Source: Spirochaetia bacterium UBA5368 (GTDB lineage Bacteria; Spirochaetota; UBA4802; UBA5368). Taken from it: a stretch of DNA of 8,838 nucleotides. Shown in pieces: positions 1 to 6,640 of this stretch (positions are counted from its first letter, which is position 1; each line of letters begins with the position of its first letter). The stretch covers positions 68,791-77,628 of the forward strand of contig DHPI01000022.1 in the NCBI GenBank assembly GCA_002407865.1, in the 5' to 3' direction. The notes below the pieces were generated by a model. The model ran no database searches. It was given only the letters and a program-made list of their open reading frames with translations, and had not been told where the DNA came from. The translations under genes and the position numbers were made by a program.

Positions 1-4
1 ACTT

Positions 5-1192
5 GTGTTAAAAGAGATTTTTATCAAGCTGCGGGAATTCAACAGTCTGGTAAAAAAGGAATGGGGTGAGCTGCATACCGGTATTGGCGTTATCAATCTG
101 AAGTCCGAGGGGAAGCCGCTCTTTCAAGCGCTCGACCGGATAGTATTTACCGGAGTGGATCTGTGTGACGCGTCTGACGCGTTTCTCCGAAGGCTGGCGT
201 GCATACTCTCCATTGCTGAAGATGATATCGACGTTCTGGAAAAGGACATATACAACAGGATTGTGTATCATGCGCCATATGTGTACGGATATGACGCGAT
301 ATTTGCCGGTGCGGCAGACTTGGATTCCGCGTCCGGATTGACGGCGAGCGGAGCCGATGGCGCGTCTGAAGGCGCCGTGCCGGAGGAGGACGCGATTGCG
401 CCATTATCCGACATTGAGGCAATGGAGATTGGTGAGCGTCAGCATGAAATGTTCGGCAAGCCGGTTGTCCCCGTAGTGAAATTTACCGTTCGGGGAACGA
501 GCAGCTGGAATACCAGGGAGCCGTACGTTCTCAACGTCAACGGTGAAAAACTCCAGAAGGATTACGCGGATCTTTCCGTTTCGTTCCATTTTATCCCCGA
601 CACCAATCAGGTCTCCGCGCAGGAGGGTGCGGTGAAAAGGGCCATGATCCGCTATCTGAACGACCAGTCGAAAAATATCGAAATGGAATATGAGGAATTC
701 ATTTATAAAAAGATAATATCGCAGGCGCAGGCTGTCTGTGATTCCTTCGAGTTCGATGGTGAGATGCGCGATCTGTTTGTATATCATCTGGGTCCGTATA
801 CACTGTACAGGCTCATTGTAAGCCTTTTTCAGAGTGAAAAAACCGGCATCTGTTTCAAATATCTTCCTGGAAATAAAGTTGTAAGATACATCCCTCTCGA
901 ATTTGTTAAGGAGAAGATCCTCACATGGTATGAGGAAAACATCAATACGCTGCCGCTTGAATTCGATAAGGTGCAGTATTTCGATGAGATCCGAAGGACT
1001 GTCACGGCGAAATACAACAGCGATGTTGATAAATATGCGACGATGCTCGACCAGTTGATAGCAAAACTGAACCTGAGCGAACAGGAGAATTTTGACCGGG
1101 ACACGTATTTCAGAACGAAATGGAGCCAGTGGTTCGGATTGCCGAACATTGCCGTCTTCAATAGATTTGTCGACTGGTCGATATTTAAATAA
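5..1192 (+). CDS. Conserved-looking protein of unknown function, possibly 5'-truncated
   Basis: I do not recognise a family. The frame encodes 395 residues from a GTG codon, but it is open to the left window edge and too little upstream sequence is present to see a ribosome-binding site, so the real start may lie outside. There is no signal peptide and no membrane segment, so a cytoplasmic protein is likely. Residues about 1-100 form a mixed helical region. Residues about 101-140 are an Ala/Gly/Ser/Asp/Glu-rich low-complexity stretch typical of a flexible linker. Residues about 150-395 are rich in aromatic and charged residues and look like a second folded domain. The gene ends 26 bases before the SEC-C gene on the same strand with no terminator between, so the two are probably co-transcribed. 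Coding status is well supported by length and normal composition; function is unknown. Confidence 0.8.
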   Translation: MLKEIFIKLREFNSLVKKEWGELHTGIGVINLKSEGKPLFQALDRIVFTGVDLCDASDAFLRRLACILSIAEDDIDVLEKDIYNRIVYHAPYVYGYDAIFAGAADLDSASGLTASGADGASEGAVPEEDAIAPLSDIEAMEIGERQHEMFGKPVVPVVKFTVRGTSSWNTREPYVLNVNGEKLQKDYADLSVSFHFIPDTNQVSAQEGAVKRAMIRYLNDQSKNIEMEYEEFIYKKIISQAQAVCDSFEFDGEMRDLFVYHLGPYTLYRLIVSLFQSEKTGICFKYLPGNKVVRYIPLEFVKEKILTWYEENINTLPLEFDKVQYFDEIRRTVTAKYNSDVDKYATMLDQLIAKLNLSEQENFDRDTYFRTKWSQWFGLPNIAVFNRFVDWSIFK

Positions 1193-1218
1193 CTAAGGTA
1201 TCAGGGTGTGGTGCAGCC

Positions 1219-1929
1219 ATGCTGAAATTGAAGAAATATTGCGGCGAGGGGCCTTTTGCCGACACACTTAAAAATAATGGCATTACCGTATCGACAGGCT
1301 TTATCAGGGCGGCCATTCTTGGGGCGCAAAGCGCTTCAGAGCCGCTGGGTATAAGCGATGTACTGCGGGAGATCGCGTCATCCGGTTCGACGACGCGCCT
1401 GTCGACCGAATGTGTCGAGGCGGTAGAGGGGCTGTGGTATTATTGTTACGGGATTTTAAAGTTCCCGGAGGCGGAGTACAACAGGCTCGATCCTGCTGGT
1501 GCGGGAAGGGAAACCATACGTACGCATGTTGTCGCGCTGATAGAGGCTGGTGATGAATTTCTTAAGTATTTGCATTTTGGGAAAACAGACCGGTATTTCG
1601 GCAGGGAAAAGCTGAAGAAGCTGTATGCCACGTTTTTTTCCAACCTTGAGGTGCTCAGGGCCTTGCTGCACGGCGTTACGGAAAAGTGGGGCGAAGAAGA
1701 ATTTTCGAATATTGAGTCTTTCGTGGAAAAACTGAACAGGTTTACCGTTGTGTTCTGGGATCTCATGGTCGCGATCAAGGAAGAGGTAAAAGCCGCGAAG
1801 CTTGAAACGATGAAAAATAAAACGATCATCCACAAGATCGAATCCGAAACGAAACAACAGATACGAAGAAACGACCCCTGCCCATGCGGCAGCGGAAAAA
1901 AATATAAAATGTGCTGCGGCGTCGCGTAG
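1219..1929 (+). CDS. SEC-C motif protein (C-terminal zinc-binding tail)
   Basis: The 236-residue protein ends in a textbook SEC-C motif: residues 216-234 contain RRNDPCPCGSGKKYKMCCG, with the C-x-C-x8-C-C zinc ligands at C221, C223, C232 and C233. The motif was first described at the C-terminus of SecA, where it binds zinc and contacts SecB and ribosomes; it also occurs as a tail on many unrelated proteins. The first ~200 residues are mostly helical by eye and match no family I know. This is not SecA: there are no ATPase motifs and it is far too short. The ATG at 1219 is preceded by only a weak purine run (AGGG near 1203), so translation may depend on coupling to the upstream gene. It may work with the 395-residue neighbour, but that rests only on adjacency. 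Its stop codon lies in a palindrome shared with the converging recG stop. Confidence 0.85.
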   Translation: MLKLKKYCGEGPFADTLKNNGITVSTGFIRAAILGAQSASEPLGISDVLREIASSGSTTRLSTECVEAVEGLWYYCYGILKFPEAEYNRLDPAGAGRETIRTHVVALIEAGDEFLKYLHFGKTDRYFGREKLKKLYATFFSNLEVLRALLHGVTEKWGEEEFSNIESFVEKLNRFTVVFWDLMVAIKEEVKAAKLETMKNKTIIHKIESETKQQIRRNDPCPCGSGKKYKMCCGVA

Positions 1930-1936
1930 CGCTACG
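1925..1936. repeat. 12-bp palindrome holding both convergent stop codons
   Basis: CGTAGCGCTACG is a perfect palindrome. It contains the TAG stop of the SEC-C gene (1927-1929, plus strand) and the TAG stop of recG (1934-1932, minus strand). Only two bases separate the two coding regions, so no intrinsic terminator fits between them and any terminator must lie inside the opposite gene. Confidence 0.9.
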
Positions 1937-4028
1937 ATAGTATCGAAAGAATCCTTTTTGTTCGCATCCTGTTGAACATCTCCGCATATCGCCCGTCGAC
2001 GTTCATGCGTTCGTTTGTTTGGAGCGCGCCTGCGTCGCGGGAGGCAATTTTTACGGCTTCATCGCGCGCCAGCGTGATGAGATCAAGGTCTTTCGCAAGG
2101 TCCGCGAATTCAAATCCGGAAAAATGGCCGTGTTGTTTTAATCCGATAAGTTCTCCCGACCCGCGCAGTTTGAGGTCTTCCTCGGCGATAGCGAAACCGT
2201 CGTCGGTGGCGGTGATGGCTTCAATTCGGCGGAGCCCCTCGGGTGCAACCGAATCGGGATGCACCAGCACGCAGAACGACTGATGTGCGCCGCGGCCAAC
2301 CCTTCCGCGAAGCTGATGGAGTTGCGATAGCCCGAACCTTTCGGCATGAGCGATCACCATGACGGTCGCGTTTGGCACGTCAATGCCGACTTCGATAACC
2401 GTCGTTGAAACCAGGATGTCGATGCCTCCATTTTTAAAGCGGGTCATGATATCGTCTTTCTCGGCGAAAGACATTTTTCCATGCAAAAGCTCGACACGCC
2501 GATGCGGAAATGTATCGGTGCTCAAAAGCCTGTGCGTTTCGACCGCCGATTTCAGGTCGATCTTCTGCGATTCTTCCACCAGCGGAAGTACGTAATAAAC
2601 CTGGCGGCCCTCACTGATATATTTTTCAATAGATCTATAGACACCGGGAAGCCGCGATTCGGGGAATGCCATTGTCCGCACCGGAATGCGGGTCGACGGT
2701 TTTTCCCTGATGGATGAGACGTCGAGATCGCCATAAAGAGTGAGCGACAGGGAGCGTGGAATCGGGGTTGCGGTCATTATCAAAAGATCGGGATTGTCGC
2801 CTTTGATGCGCAGTTGCGCGCGTTGATTGACGCCGAACCTGTGCTGCTCGTCGATTACGATGAGCCCAAGGTTGTTGAAATCGACATCGTTCTGTATAAG
2901 CGCATGAGTTCCGATGAGTACCTGCGCCTCGCCGCCTGCAACGGCCTCATGAACGGCTTTCCTCTCCGATTGAGATGTGCCGCCGGTCAGGAGAAGAATT
3001 TTTATGGCGGAAGGCATGAACGCGGTGAAGCTTTCGTAATGCTGGCGTGCAAGTATTTCAGTCGGCGCCATAACCGCCGTTTGCTGCCCCCGGCCGCATG
3101 CGAAAAGCGAGGCGGCCATGGCGACTACCGTTTTACCGGAGCCGACATCCCCCTGCAATAGCCTGTTCATGGGAAAGGGATTGCGCATATCGTGTGCGAT
3201 TTCGTCGATTGCCTTCGCCTGGTCGGCGGTCAGCCGGAATGGCAAGTTGGCAATGAACGATGATAGCATATCAGTATCCGCAATCCGCTGCTGCGTACCC
3301 GCCGCGTCGCGCAGTTTCTGCCGTGACATGGAGATGTAATACTGTAAAAAAAACAGTTCGTTGAATGAAAGCCTGCGCCGGGCGTTTTCGGCCATTTCCA
3401 TCGTGTCAGGGAAATGGAGCGAGAAGAGTGCGTCGTGCAGGGGCATGAGGCGCAGTCTGGAACGGAAATCCTCGGGCAAGGGGTCTTCAACGGACGCGAG
3501 ATAGTTGTCGATGGCGAAACGGATGATCCTTCTGAATCCCCGCGAATCAAAACCGTTCGCCTTCAGCTTCTCGGTGGAAGGATACAGGGGGACAACCCTG
3601 CCGGTATGAATTGACTGAATCTGCGAGTCTTCGTCGATAAAATCGTATTCGGGGTGCACCATCTGCTTTTTTCTGAAAAACTCTATTCGCCCGGAAAACA
3701 GCACTGTTTCGCCCGGAACGAATATTCTCTGAAAATAGGGTATGCCGGCGAAAAAAACGCCGGCAAGGGTGTCGGTGCCGTCGTCGATAATGACCTCGAG
3801 AAAGCGGCGCCGCGCGCCAAGCACGCGCACGCTTTTGATTGTTCCGCCGACCGTTACCGTTTCGTTGACGAAGCAGTTGCGTATTTCGCTGAACGACGAG
3901 CGGTCGAGGTAGCGCCTCGGCGCGTAATAAAGGAGGTCTTCCACCGTATCGATGCCCGCTTCATCGAGCAATACGGAGGATTTTTTCGGGCCGATCCCTC
4001 GAATGTACTGGACGCTGCGGTCGAGCAT
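1932..4028 (-). CDS. recG: ATP-dependent DNA helicase RecG
   Basis: RecG is a superfamily 2 double-stranded DNA translocase that remodels stalled replication forks, R-loops and Holliday junctions. The 698 residues match the usual family length. In order: a helix-hairpin-helix-like start (YIRGIGPKKSSVLL, residues 8-21), an OB-fold wedge domain (about 50-150), Walker A GDVGSGKT (293-300), Walker B DEQH (393-396) in the RecG-typical DEQHRFGV, motif III TATPIPR (419-425), motif VI QLRGRVGRG (572-580), and the C-terminal region around FSGFEFADLAKDLDL (636-650) that couples ATP hydrolysis to translocation. All catalytic motifs are intact. I chose the ATG at 4028 rather than the longer open frame to 4127: AAGAGGA (4040-4034) sits 5 bases upstream, the protein then begins like other RecGs, and the extension would overlap the preceding gene. 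It follows that gene after one base, so the two are probably translationally coupled. Confidence 0.97.
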   Translation of the reverse strand: MLDRSVQYIRGIGPKKSSVLLDEAGIDTVEDLLYYAPRRYLDRSSFSEIRNCFVNETVTVGGTIKSVRVLGARRRFLEVIIDDGTDTLAGVFFAGIPYFQRIFVPGETVLFSGRIEFFRKKQMVHPEYDFIDEDSQIQSIHTGRVVPLYPSTEKLKANGFDSRGFRRIIRFAIDNYLASVEDPLPEDFRSRLRLMPLHDALFSLHFPDTMEMAENARRRLSFNELFFLQYYISMSRQKLRDAAGTQQRIADTDMLSSFIANLPFRLTADQAKAIDEIAHDMRNPFPMNRLLQGDVGSGKTVVAMAASLFACGRGQQTAVMAPTEILARQHYESFTAFMPSAIKILLLTGGTSQSERKAVHEAVAGGEAQVLIGTHALIQNDVDFNNLGLIVIDEQHRFGVNQRAQLRIKGDNPDLLIMTATPIPRSLSLTLYGDLDVSSIREKPSTRIPVRTMAFPESRLPGVYRSIEKYISEGRQVYYVLPLVEESQKIDLKSAVETHRLLSTDTFPHRRVELLHGKMSFAEKDDIMTRFKNGGIDILVSTTVIEVGIDVPNATVMVIAHAERFGLSQLHQLRGRVGRGAHQSFCVLVHPDSVAPEGLRRIEAITATDDGFAIAEEDLKLRGSGELIGLKQHGHFSGFEFADLAKDLDLITLARDEAVKIASRDAGALQTNERMNVDGRYAEMFNRMRTKRILSILS

Positions 4029-4029
4029 G

Positions 4030-4344
4030 CTATTCCTCTTCTGCGATATACCATACTGAATTTGGTATCTGTACGTAACGGTTATCGCTTGTGAAAAAGT
4101 ACGTATAGGTGAAATTTCTTTCACCAACGCCGGATGTGATTTTTTTCACGTTTTCCCAGCGTTTGATTATTCTGCCATCGAATCCGAATATCGTGACAGA
4201 AAGGTTTTGTCCTGTAAAGGTTTCAATTTTTTTCTGTACGATGTTCTTCTGTTCGTAGGTAAAGTAGTAGCGGAAATAAAGATAGCCGATCCCGATGGCG
4301 AGGACTGTCAGGATTACGCCGGCAACTATCAGTTTCTTTTTCAT
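4030..4344 (-). CDS. Small membrane-anchored protein of unknown function
   Basis: The product is 104 residues. It opens with MKKK and a hydrophobic helix (about residues 5-28) with no clear cleavage site, so it is probably a signal anchor with a ~75-residue periplasmic or extracytoplasmic tail. The tail is rich in Tyr, Phe and Thr and alternates like beta strands (SVTIFGFDGR, later FTYTYFFTSDNRYVQIP). I recognise no family. The ATG at 4344 is favoured over an upstream in-frame codon at 4362 because a strong GGAGGA (4353-4348) lies just ahead of it. It is the first gene of a unit with recG: its last codons (Glu-Glu-Glu) form the recG ribosome-binding site and its TAG is one base from the recG ATG. 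Expression together with a DNA-repair helicase does not by itself imply a shared role. Confidence 0.75.
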   Translation of the reverse strand: MKKKLIVAGVILTVLAIGIGYLYFRYYFTYEQKNIVQKKIETFTGQNLSVTIFGFDGRIIKRWENVKKITSGVGERNFTYTYFFTSDNRYVQIPNSVWYIAEEE

Positions 4345-4372
4345 AATTCCTCCATCGCGCAACGCGCTGATT

Positions 4373-4408
4373 TCTATGACCGTGATTATGGAATTGAAAT
4401 GTCATAGA
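4373..4408. repeat. 8-bp inverted repeat in the leader of the minus-strand unit
   Basis: TCTATGAC (4373-4380) and GTCATAGA (4401-4408) are perfect inverted copies separated by 20 bases. They lie just downstream of the predicted minus-strand start site (near 4414), so they could form a leader hairpin or a two-half-site operator. I cannot tell which. Confidence 0.55.
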
Positions 4409-4420
4409 GAGTATTTTTCA

Positions 4421-4449
4421 ATTATATTTTATATCGCATTGCGTGGAAA
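4421..4449 (-). promoter_or_regulatory. Predicted sigma-70 promoter for the small-protein/recG unit
   Basis: Read on the minus strand, TTTCCA (4449-4444) is a -35 with 4 of 6 consensus bases and TATAAT (4426-4421) is a perfect -10, with a 17-base spacer. Transcription would start near 4414, giving a leader of about 70 bases before the ATG at 4344. The surroundings are AT-rich. This is a prediction from consensus only. Confidence 0.5.
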
Positions 4450-4456
4450 ATGTCAC

Positions 4457-4484
4457 TTGACTGTGTTTTCATTGTGTATATAAT
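4457..4484 (+). promoter_or_regulatory. Strong predicted sigma-70 promoter for the lipoprotein pair
   Basis: TTGACT (4457-4462, 5 of 6 consensus) and TATAAT (4479-4484, 6 of 6) are separated by 16 bases. Transcription would start near 4491. This supports the ATG at 4545 as the start codon of the lipoprotein, because the alternative upstream TTG at 4506 would leave only about 15 bases of leader. Confidence 0.65.
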
Positions 4485-4490
4485 CGTACT

Positions 4491-4508
4491 CAATGCAGTG
4501 TCGCATTG
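4491..4508. repeat. 6-bp inverted repeat at the predicted transcription start
   Basis: CAATGC (4491-4496) and GCATTG (4503-4508) are inverted copies around a 6-base loop, right at the predicted start of the lipoprotein transcript. It could be an operator or a 5'-end stabilising hairpin. The right arm overlaps the second TCGCATTGCG copy. Confidence 0.4.
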
Positions 4509-4544
4509 CGCTATTATACAAAATATTCGGACGATACCCATTCG

Positions 4545-6119
4545 ATGAAACGACCCACAATCCCGTATAACGTGTTCCTGACGGCGCTCTGTGCGCTATT
4601 TCTTATGCCCCTAATTTCGTGCAAAAAAGAAATACCCGTCGAGCAGGAGCCGAACAACACATTCGCGGCGGCAAATCCGTTGAAGCTGGATTTCCCCATC
4701 AGGGGCATGCTGGCCACGAGGGATGATATCGATTATTACAGTTTCGATGTTGACCTGCCGGTCATTCTCGATATTCAACTCTCGCCGGTCAGGGGCATAA
4801 ACCATGCGATTCAAATATGGCGCGGCGGCGATACGCCGGTGCTGCTCAAGCTTGTCGACGACATGCGGAAATCGTCACCCGAGAGAATGTGCAATTTTTA
4901 TGCGGAAGGCGGGCGCTATTACATCGCGGTGCTGCACGGAGACCGCGATGCGCCGAGGCCGAACCAGGAAAACTACTATACCCTTGAAGTAAAATCAAGA
5001 AATCCCGGCGAGGAGGAACGGGAGCCGAACGATTCAGCCGCGTCGGCGAATACGCTGATCCTCGAGCGTGATATCACCGGCTATTTTTCTCCGGCGTACA
5101 ACCGCCTTAACAGAGAGGGCGAAAATCCTCAGCGAGAGGAAGACTGGTACATGGTTACAATCGATCTTCCCGAACAGCGTGCCAAGCTTCTCGATGTAAC
5201 GCTATCGGGTGTGCCTGGCGTCAATTCGACGCTTTCACTCTTTGATGCCGCTCTCACGCGTATCGCATATGCCGACGCGAACGGCGCGGGCGAGGGAGAA
5301 ATGCTGAAAGATGTCGGGATTACGGCGGAGGGGCGCTACAGCATTATGGTCGCTTCGAAGAGCTTTGAATCGAACAATGACGCGTCCTATACGCTTACGG
5401 CGAAAATCCGCGACTATGAATCGGGCGGCGAGATGGAGCCGAATAACGACATCGATAAAGCGAATCTCATGACTGGGAGTGAAATTTCCGGCTGCATATA
5501 TCCTCAGGATGACGTTGACTACTACAGCTATAAGGCCGCGGCCCCTGCGCAGTACAGAATAGAGCTGACGCCGCCGCAGACGATGGACGCGGTTGTGACG
5601 GTGTACAGGGCCAACAGGGAAAAAGCCTGGGAGATCGACAATGGGGGAGCGGGCGTGCGCGAGGTGATGCCGAACCTTCCGCTGCGGGGAGATTTTTTCA
5701 TTCGTATCGCGGCGAAGGGAGTTTTTTCCGATGGGAATGCGGCATACCTTCTCAGGATTGAGCCGTTGGCGCCTTCGGACTCGTGCGAATATGAGCCGAA
5801 TGACACAAAAGAACACGCAAATCCGCTGACGCGCCCATCGGTGACGGGCTATACTTCAAAGAAAGGCGACAGGGATTATTATCTTCTTGAATATAAAAAG
5901 CGAACCAGTGTTTCTATTTCCCTTAAGGGCGTCAGGGACGGAGCGCTCCGTGTTTCCATTACCGACCCTCTTGGGTATATTCTTCAAAGCAGGGACGTGA
6001 GGGGGGATAGTACAGCGGTTTTTACCGATATGGTCGACCAGAAAGGTTATGTGATAATTGACGCGGTGAGCGAAAACTATGATGAACCGTACACCCTGCA
6101 AGTTCGGGAGGTAAAATGA
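4545..6119 (+). CDS. Lipoprotein with four tandem PPC-like domains
   Basis: From the ATG at 4545 the product is 524 residues. It has a lipoprotein signal peptide ending in the lipobox LISC with the lipidated cysteine at C26, so it should be anchored in a membrane. The rest is four repeats of the bacterial pre-peptidase C-terminal (PPC) type, each opening with an EPN motif: EPNNT (residue 35), EPNDS (160), EPNND (298) and EPNDT (417). Each is followed by a short loop to a DxDYY- or DWY-type strand, such as DDIDYYSFDV, EEDWYMV, DDVDYYSYKA and DRDYYLLEY. PPC domains are beta-sandwiches usually found beside secreted peptidases and thought to bind substrates or surfaces, but here there is no peptidase or other catalytic domain. 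No good ribosome-binding site precedes 4545; the open frame continues to a TTG at 4506, which lacks one too and would add a non-signal-like extension. The stop overlaps the next ATG, giving translational coupling. Confidence 0.88.
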   Translation: MKRPTIPYNVFLTALCALFLMPLISCKKEIPVEQEPNNTFAAANPLKLDFPIRGMLATRDDIDYYSFDVDLPVILDIQLSPVRGINHAIQIWRGGDTPVLLKLVDDMRKSSPERMCNFYAEGGRYYIAVLHGDRDAPRPNQENYYTLEVKSRNPGEEEREPNDSAASANTLILERDITGYFSPAYNRLNREGENPQREEDWYMVTIDLPEQRAKLLDVTLSGVPGVNSTLSLFDAALTRIAYADANGAGEGEMLKDVGITAEGRYSIMVASKSFESNNDASYTLTAKIRDYESGGEMEPNNDIDKANLMTGSEISGCIYPQDDVDYYSYKAAAPAQYRIELTPPQTMDAVVTVYRANREKAWEIDNGGAGVREVMPNLPLRGDFFIRIAAKGVFSDGNAAYLLRIEPLAPSDSCEYEPNDTKEHANPLTRPSVTGYTSKKGDRDYYLLEYKKRTSVSISLKGVRDGALRVSITDPLGYILQSRDVRGDSTAVFTDMVDQKGYVIIDAVSENYDEPYTLQVREVK

Positions 6120-6586
6120 AAGCTGTGAATTATTGTATTTCGTGTCTCATGGTGCTTGCACTGTTGTGCGGTGTCGGCTGTTCAGGCGGCAATAGCATAC
6201 GTGAGGCATTAAATTTAAAAAAGCCCGGAGCGTATAACTTCAAATTTGTCGGCTACGACATCAATGTGACGAATCCCGAGATGGACAGGCGTTCCTACTA
6301 TAAGATATATCTCGACAAGATAGAGGTGGGCCGTACGGGTATCGGCCTTGAATCGCAGGACAAGGTGTTTGAAGCAACAATTGAACCAAACCGTCATCTG
6401 TTGACCGTGGAGAAATGGGTTCTCGATGAGAAGAATACGAAATATATCAAGGTTAATAATATCGAACAGCCCCGCCCTAATTACGTCTATTTCGGCATCA
6501 ATGCCGGAAGGATCGTTGTTATTACGCTGAAAAACGACAGGCTTGACAATAAGGCGGTATTTGAAGTAGATTTTGAATATGACTAA
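6116..6586 (+). CDS. Small predicted lipoprotein, partner of the PPC lipoprotein
   Basis: This 156-residue protein begins with a hydrophobic signal peptide ending LLCGVGC, followed by SGGNS. C22 is the likely lipidated cysteine. Position -1 is Gly as expected, but -3 is Gly rather than Leu, a relaxed lipobox of the kind tolerated in spirochaetes. The mature ~134 residues look all-beta, with alternating strands such as YNFKFVGYDINV and YYKIYLDKIEVGR followed by a segment resembling PEGA-like surface domains (ATIEPNRHLLTVEKW); that resemblance is weak. The ATG at 6116 overlaps the preceding stop as ATGA and has a strong ribosome-binding site, GGGAGGT (6106-6112). It should therefore be made together with the PPC lipoprotein and may form a complex with it. 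No family was recognised with confidence. Confidence 0.82.
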   Translation: MKAVNYCISCLMVLALLCGVGCSGGNSIREALNLKKPGAYNFKFVGYDINVTNPEMDRRSYYKIYLDKIEVGRTGIGLESQDKVFEATIEPNRHLLTVEKWVLDEKNTKYIKVNNIEQPRPNYVYFGINAGRIVVITLKNDRLDNKAVFEVDFEYD

Positions 6587-6589
6587 ACT

Positions 6590-6633
6590 GGCCTTTCATT
6601 GAAGGGCCGGCCGAATATCGCTATCCGGCCGGC
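6590..6633. terminator. Overlapping GC-rich hairpins between convergent genes, possible terminator
   Basis: Two hairpins compete here. GGCCTTTC (6590-6597) pairs with GAAGGGCC (6601-6608) around a 3-base loop, with one G-T pair. GCCGGCCG (6606-6613) pairs with CGGCCGGC (6626-6633) around a 12-base loop. They share bases 6606-6608. Neither is followed by a clear T-run on either strand, so intrinsic termination is uncertain, but the position between two converging stops fits a bidirectional terminator. Confidence 0.45.
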
Positions 6634-6640
6634 TGTCGGA

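Larger units (their letters stand above)
4434..4510 (+). repeat. Direct repeat of the 10-mer TCGCATTGCG flanking the divergent promoters
   Basis: TCGCATTGCG occurs at 4434-4443 and again at 4501-4510, in the same orientation. The first copy fills part of the spacer of the predicted minus-strand promoter. The second lies just after the predicted plus-strand start site. The core CGCATTGCG is nearly palindromic (CGC...GCG). Placement at both promoters suggests binding sites for one regulator controlling both units; this is inference. Confidence 0.5.

Noticed and set aside
3654..4094. 146-codon plus-strand frame opposite the start of recG
   Set aside because: It lies almost entirely antisense to a well-supported recG and has no ribosome-binding site or recognisable domain.
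4028..4127. Longer RecG start with 33 extra residues
   Set aside because: The extension overlaps the preceding gene, lacks a ribosome-binding site and does not resemble RecG N-termini.
4506..4544. TTG start for the PPC lipoprotein
   Set aside because: It would put a polar extension before the signal peptide and leave a very short leader; the ATG at 4545 gives a normal lipoprotein signal.
5235..5816. 193-codon minus-strand frame inside the PPC lipoprotein gene
   Set aside because: Arg- and Val-rich composition typical of the reverse strand of a real gene; the plus-strand repeats are clearly coding.
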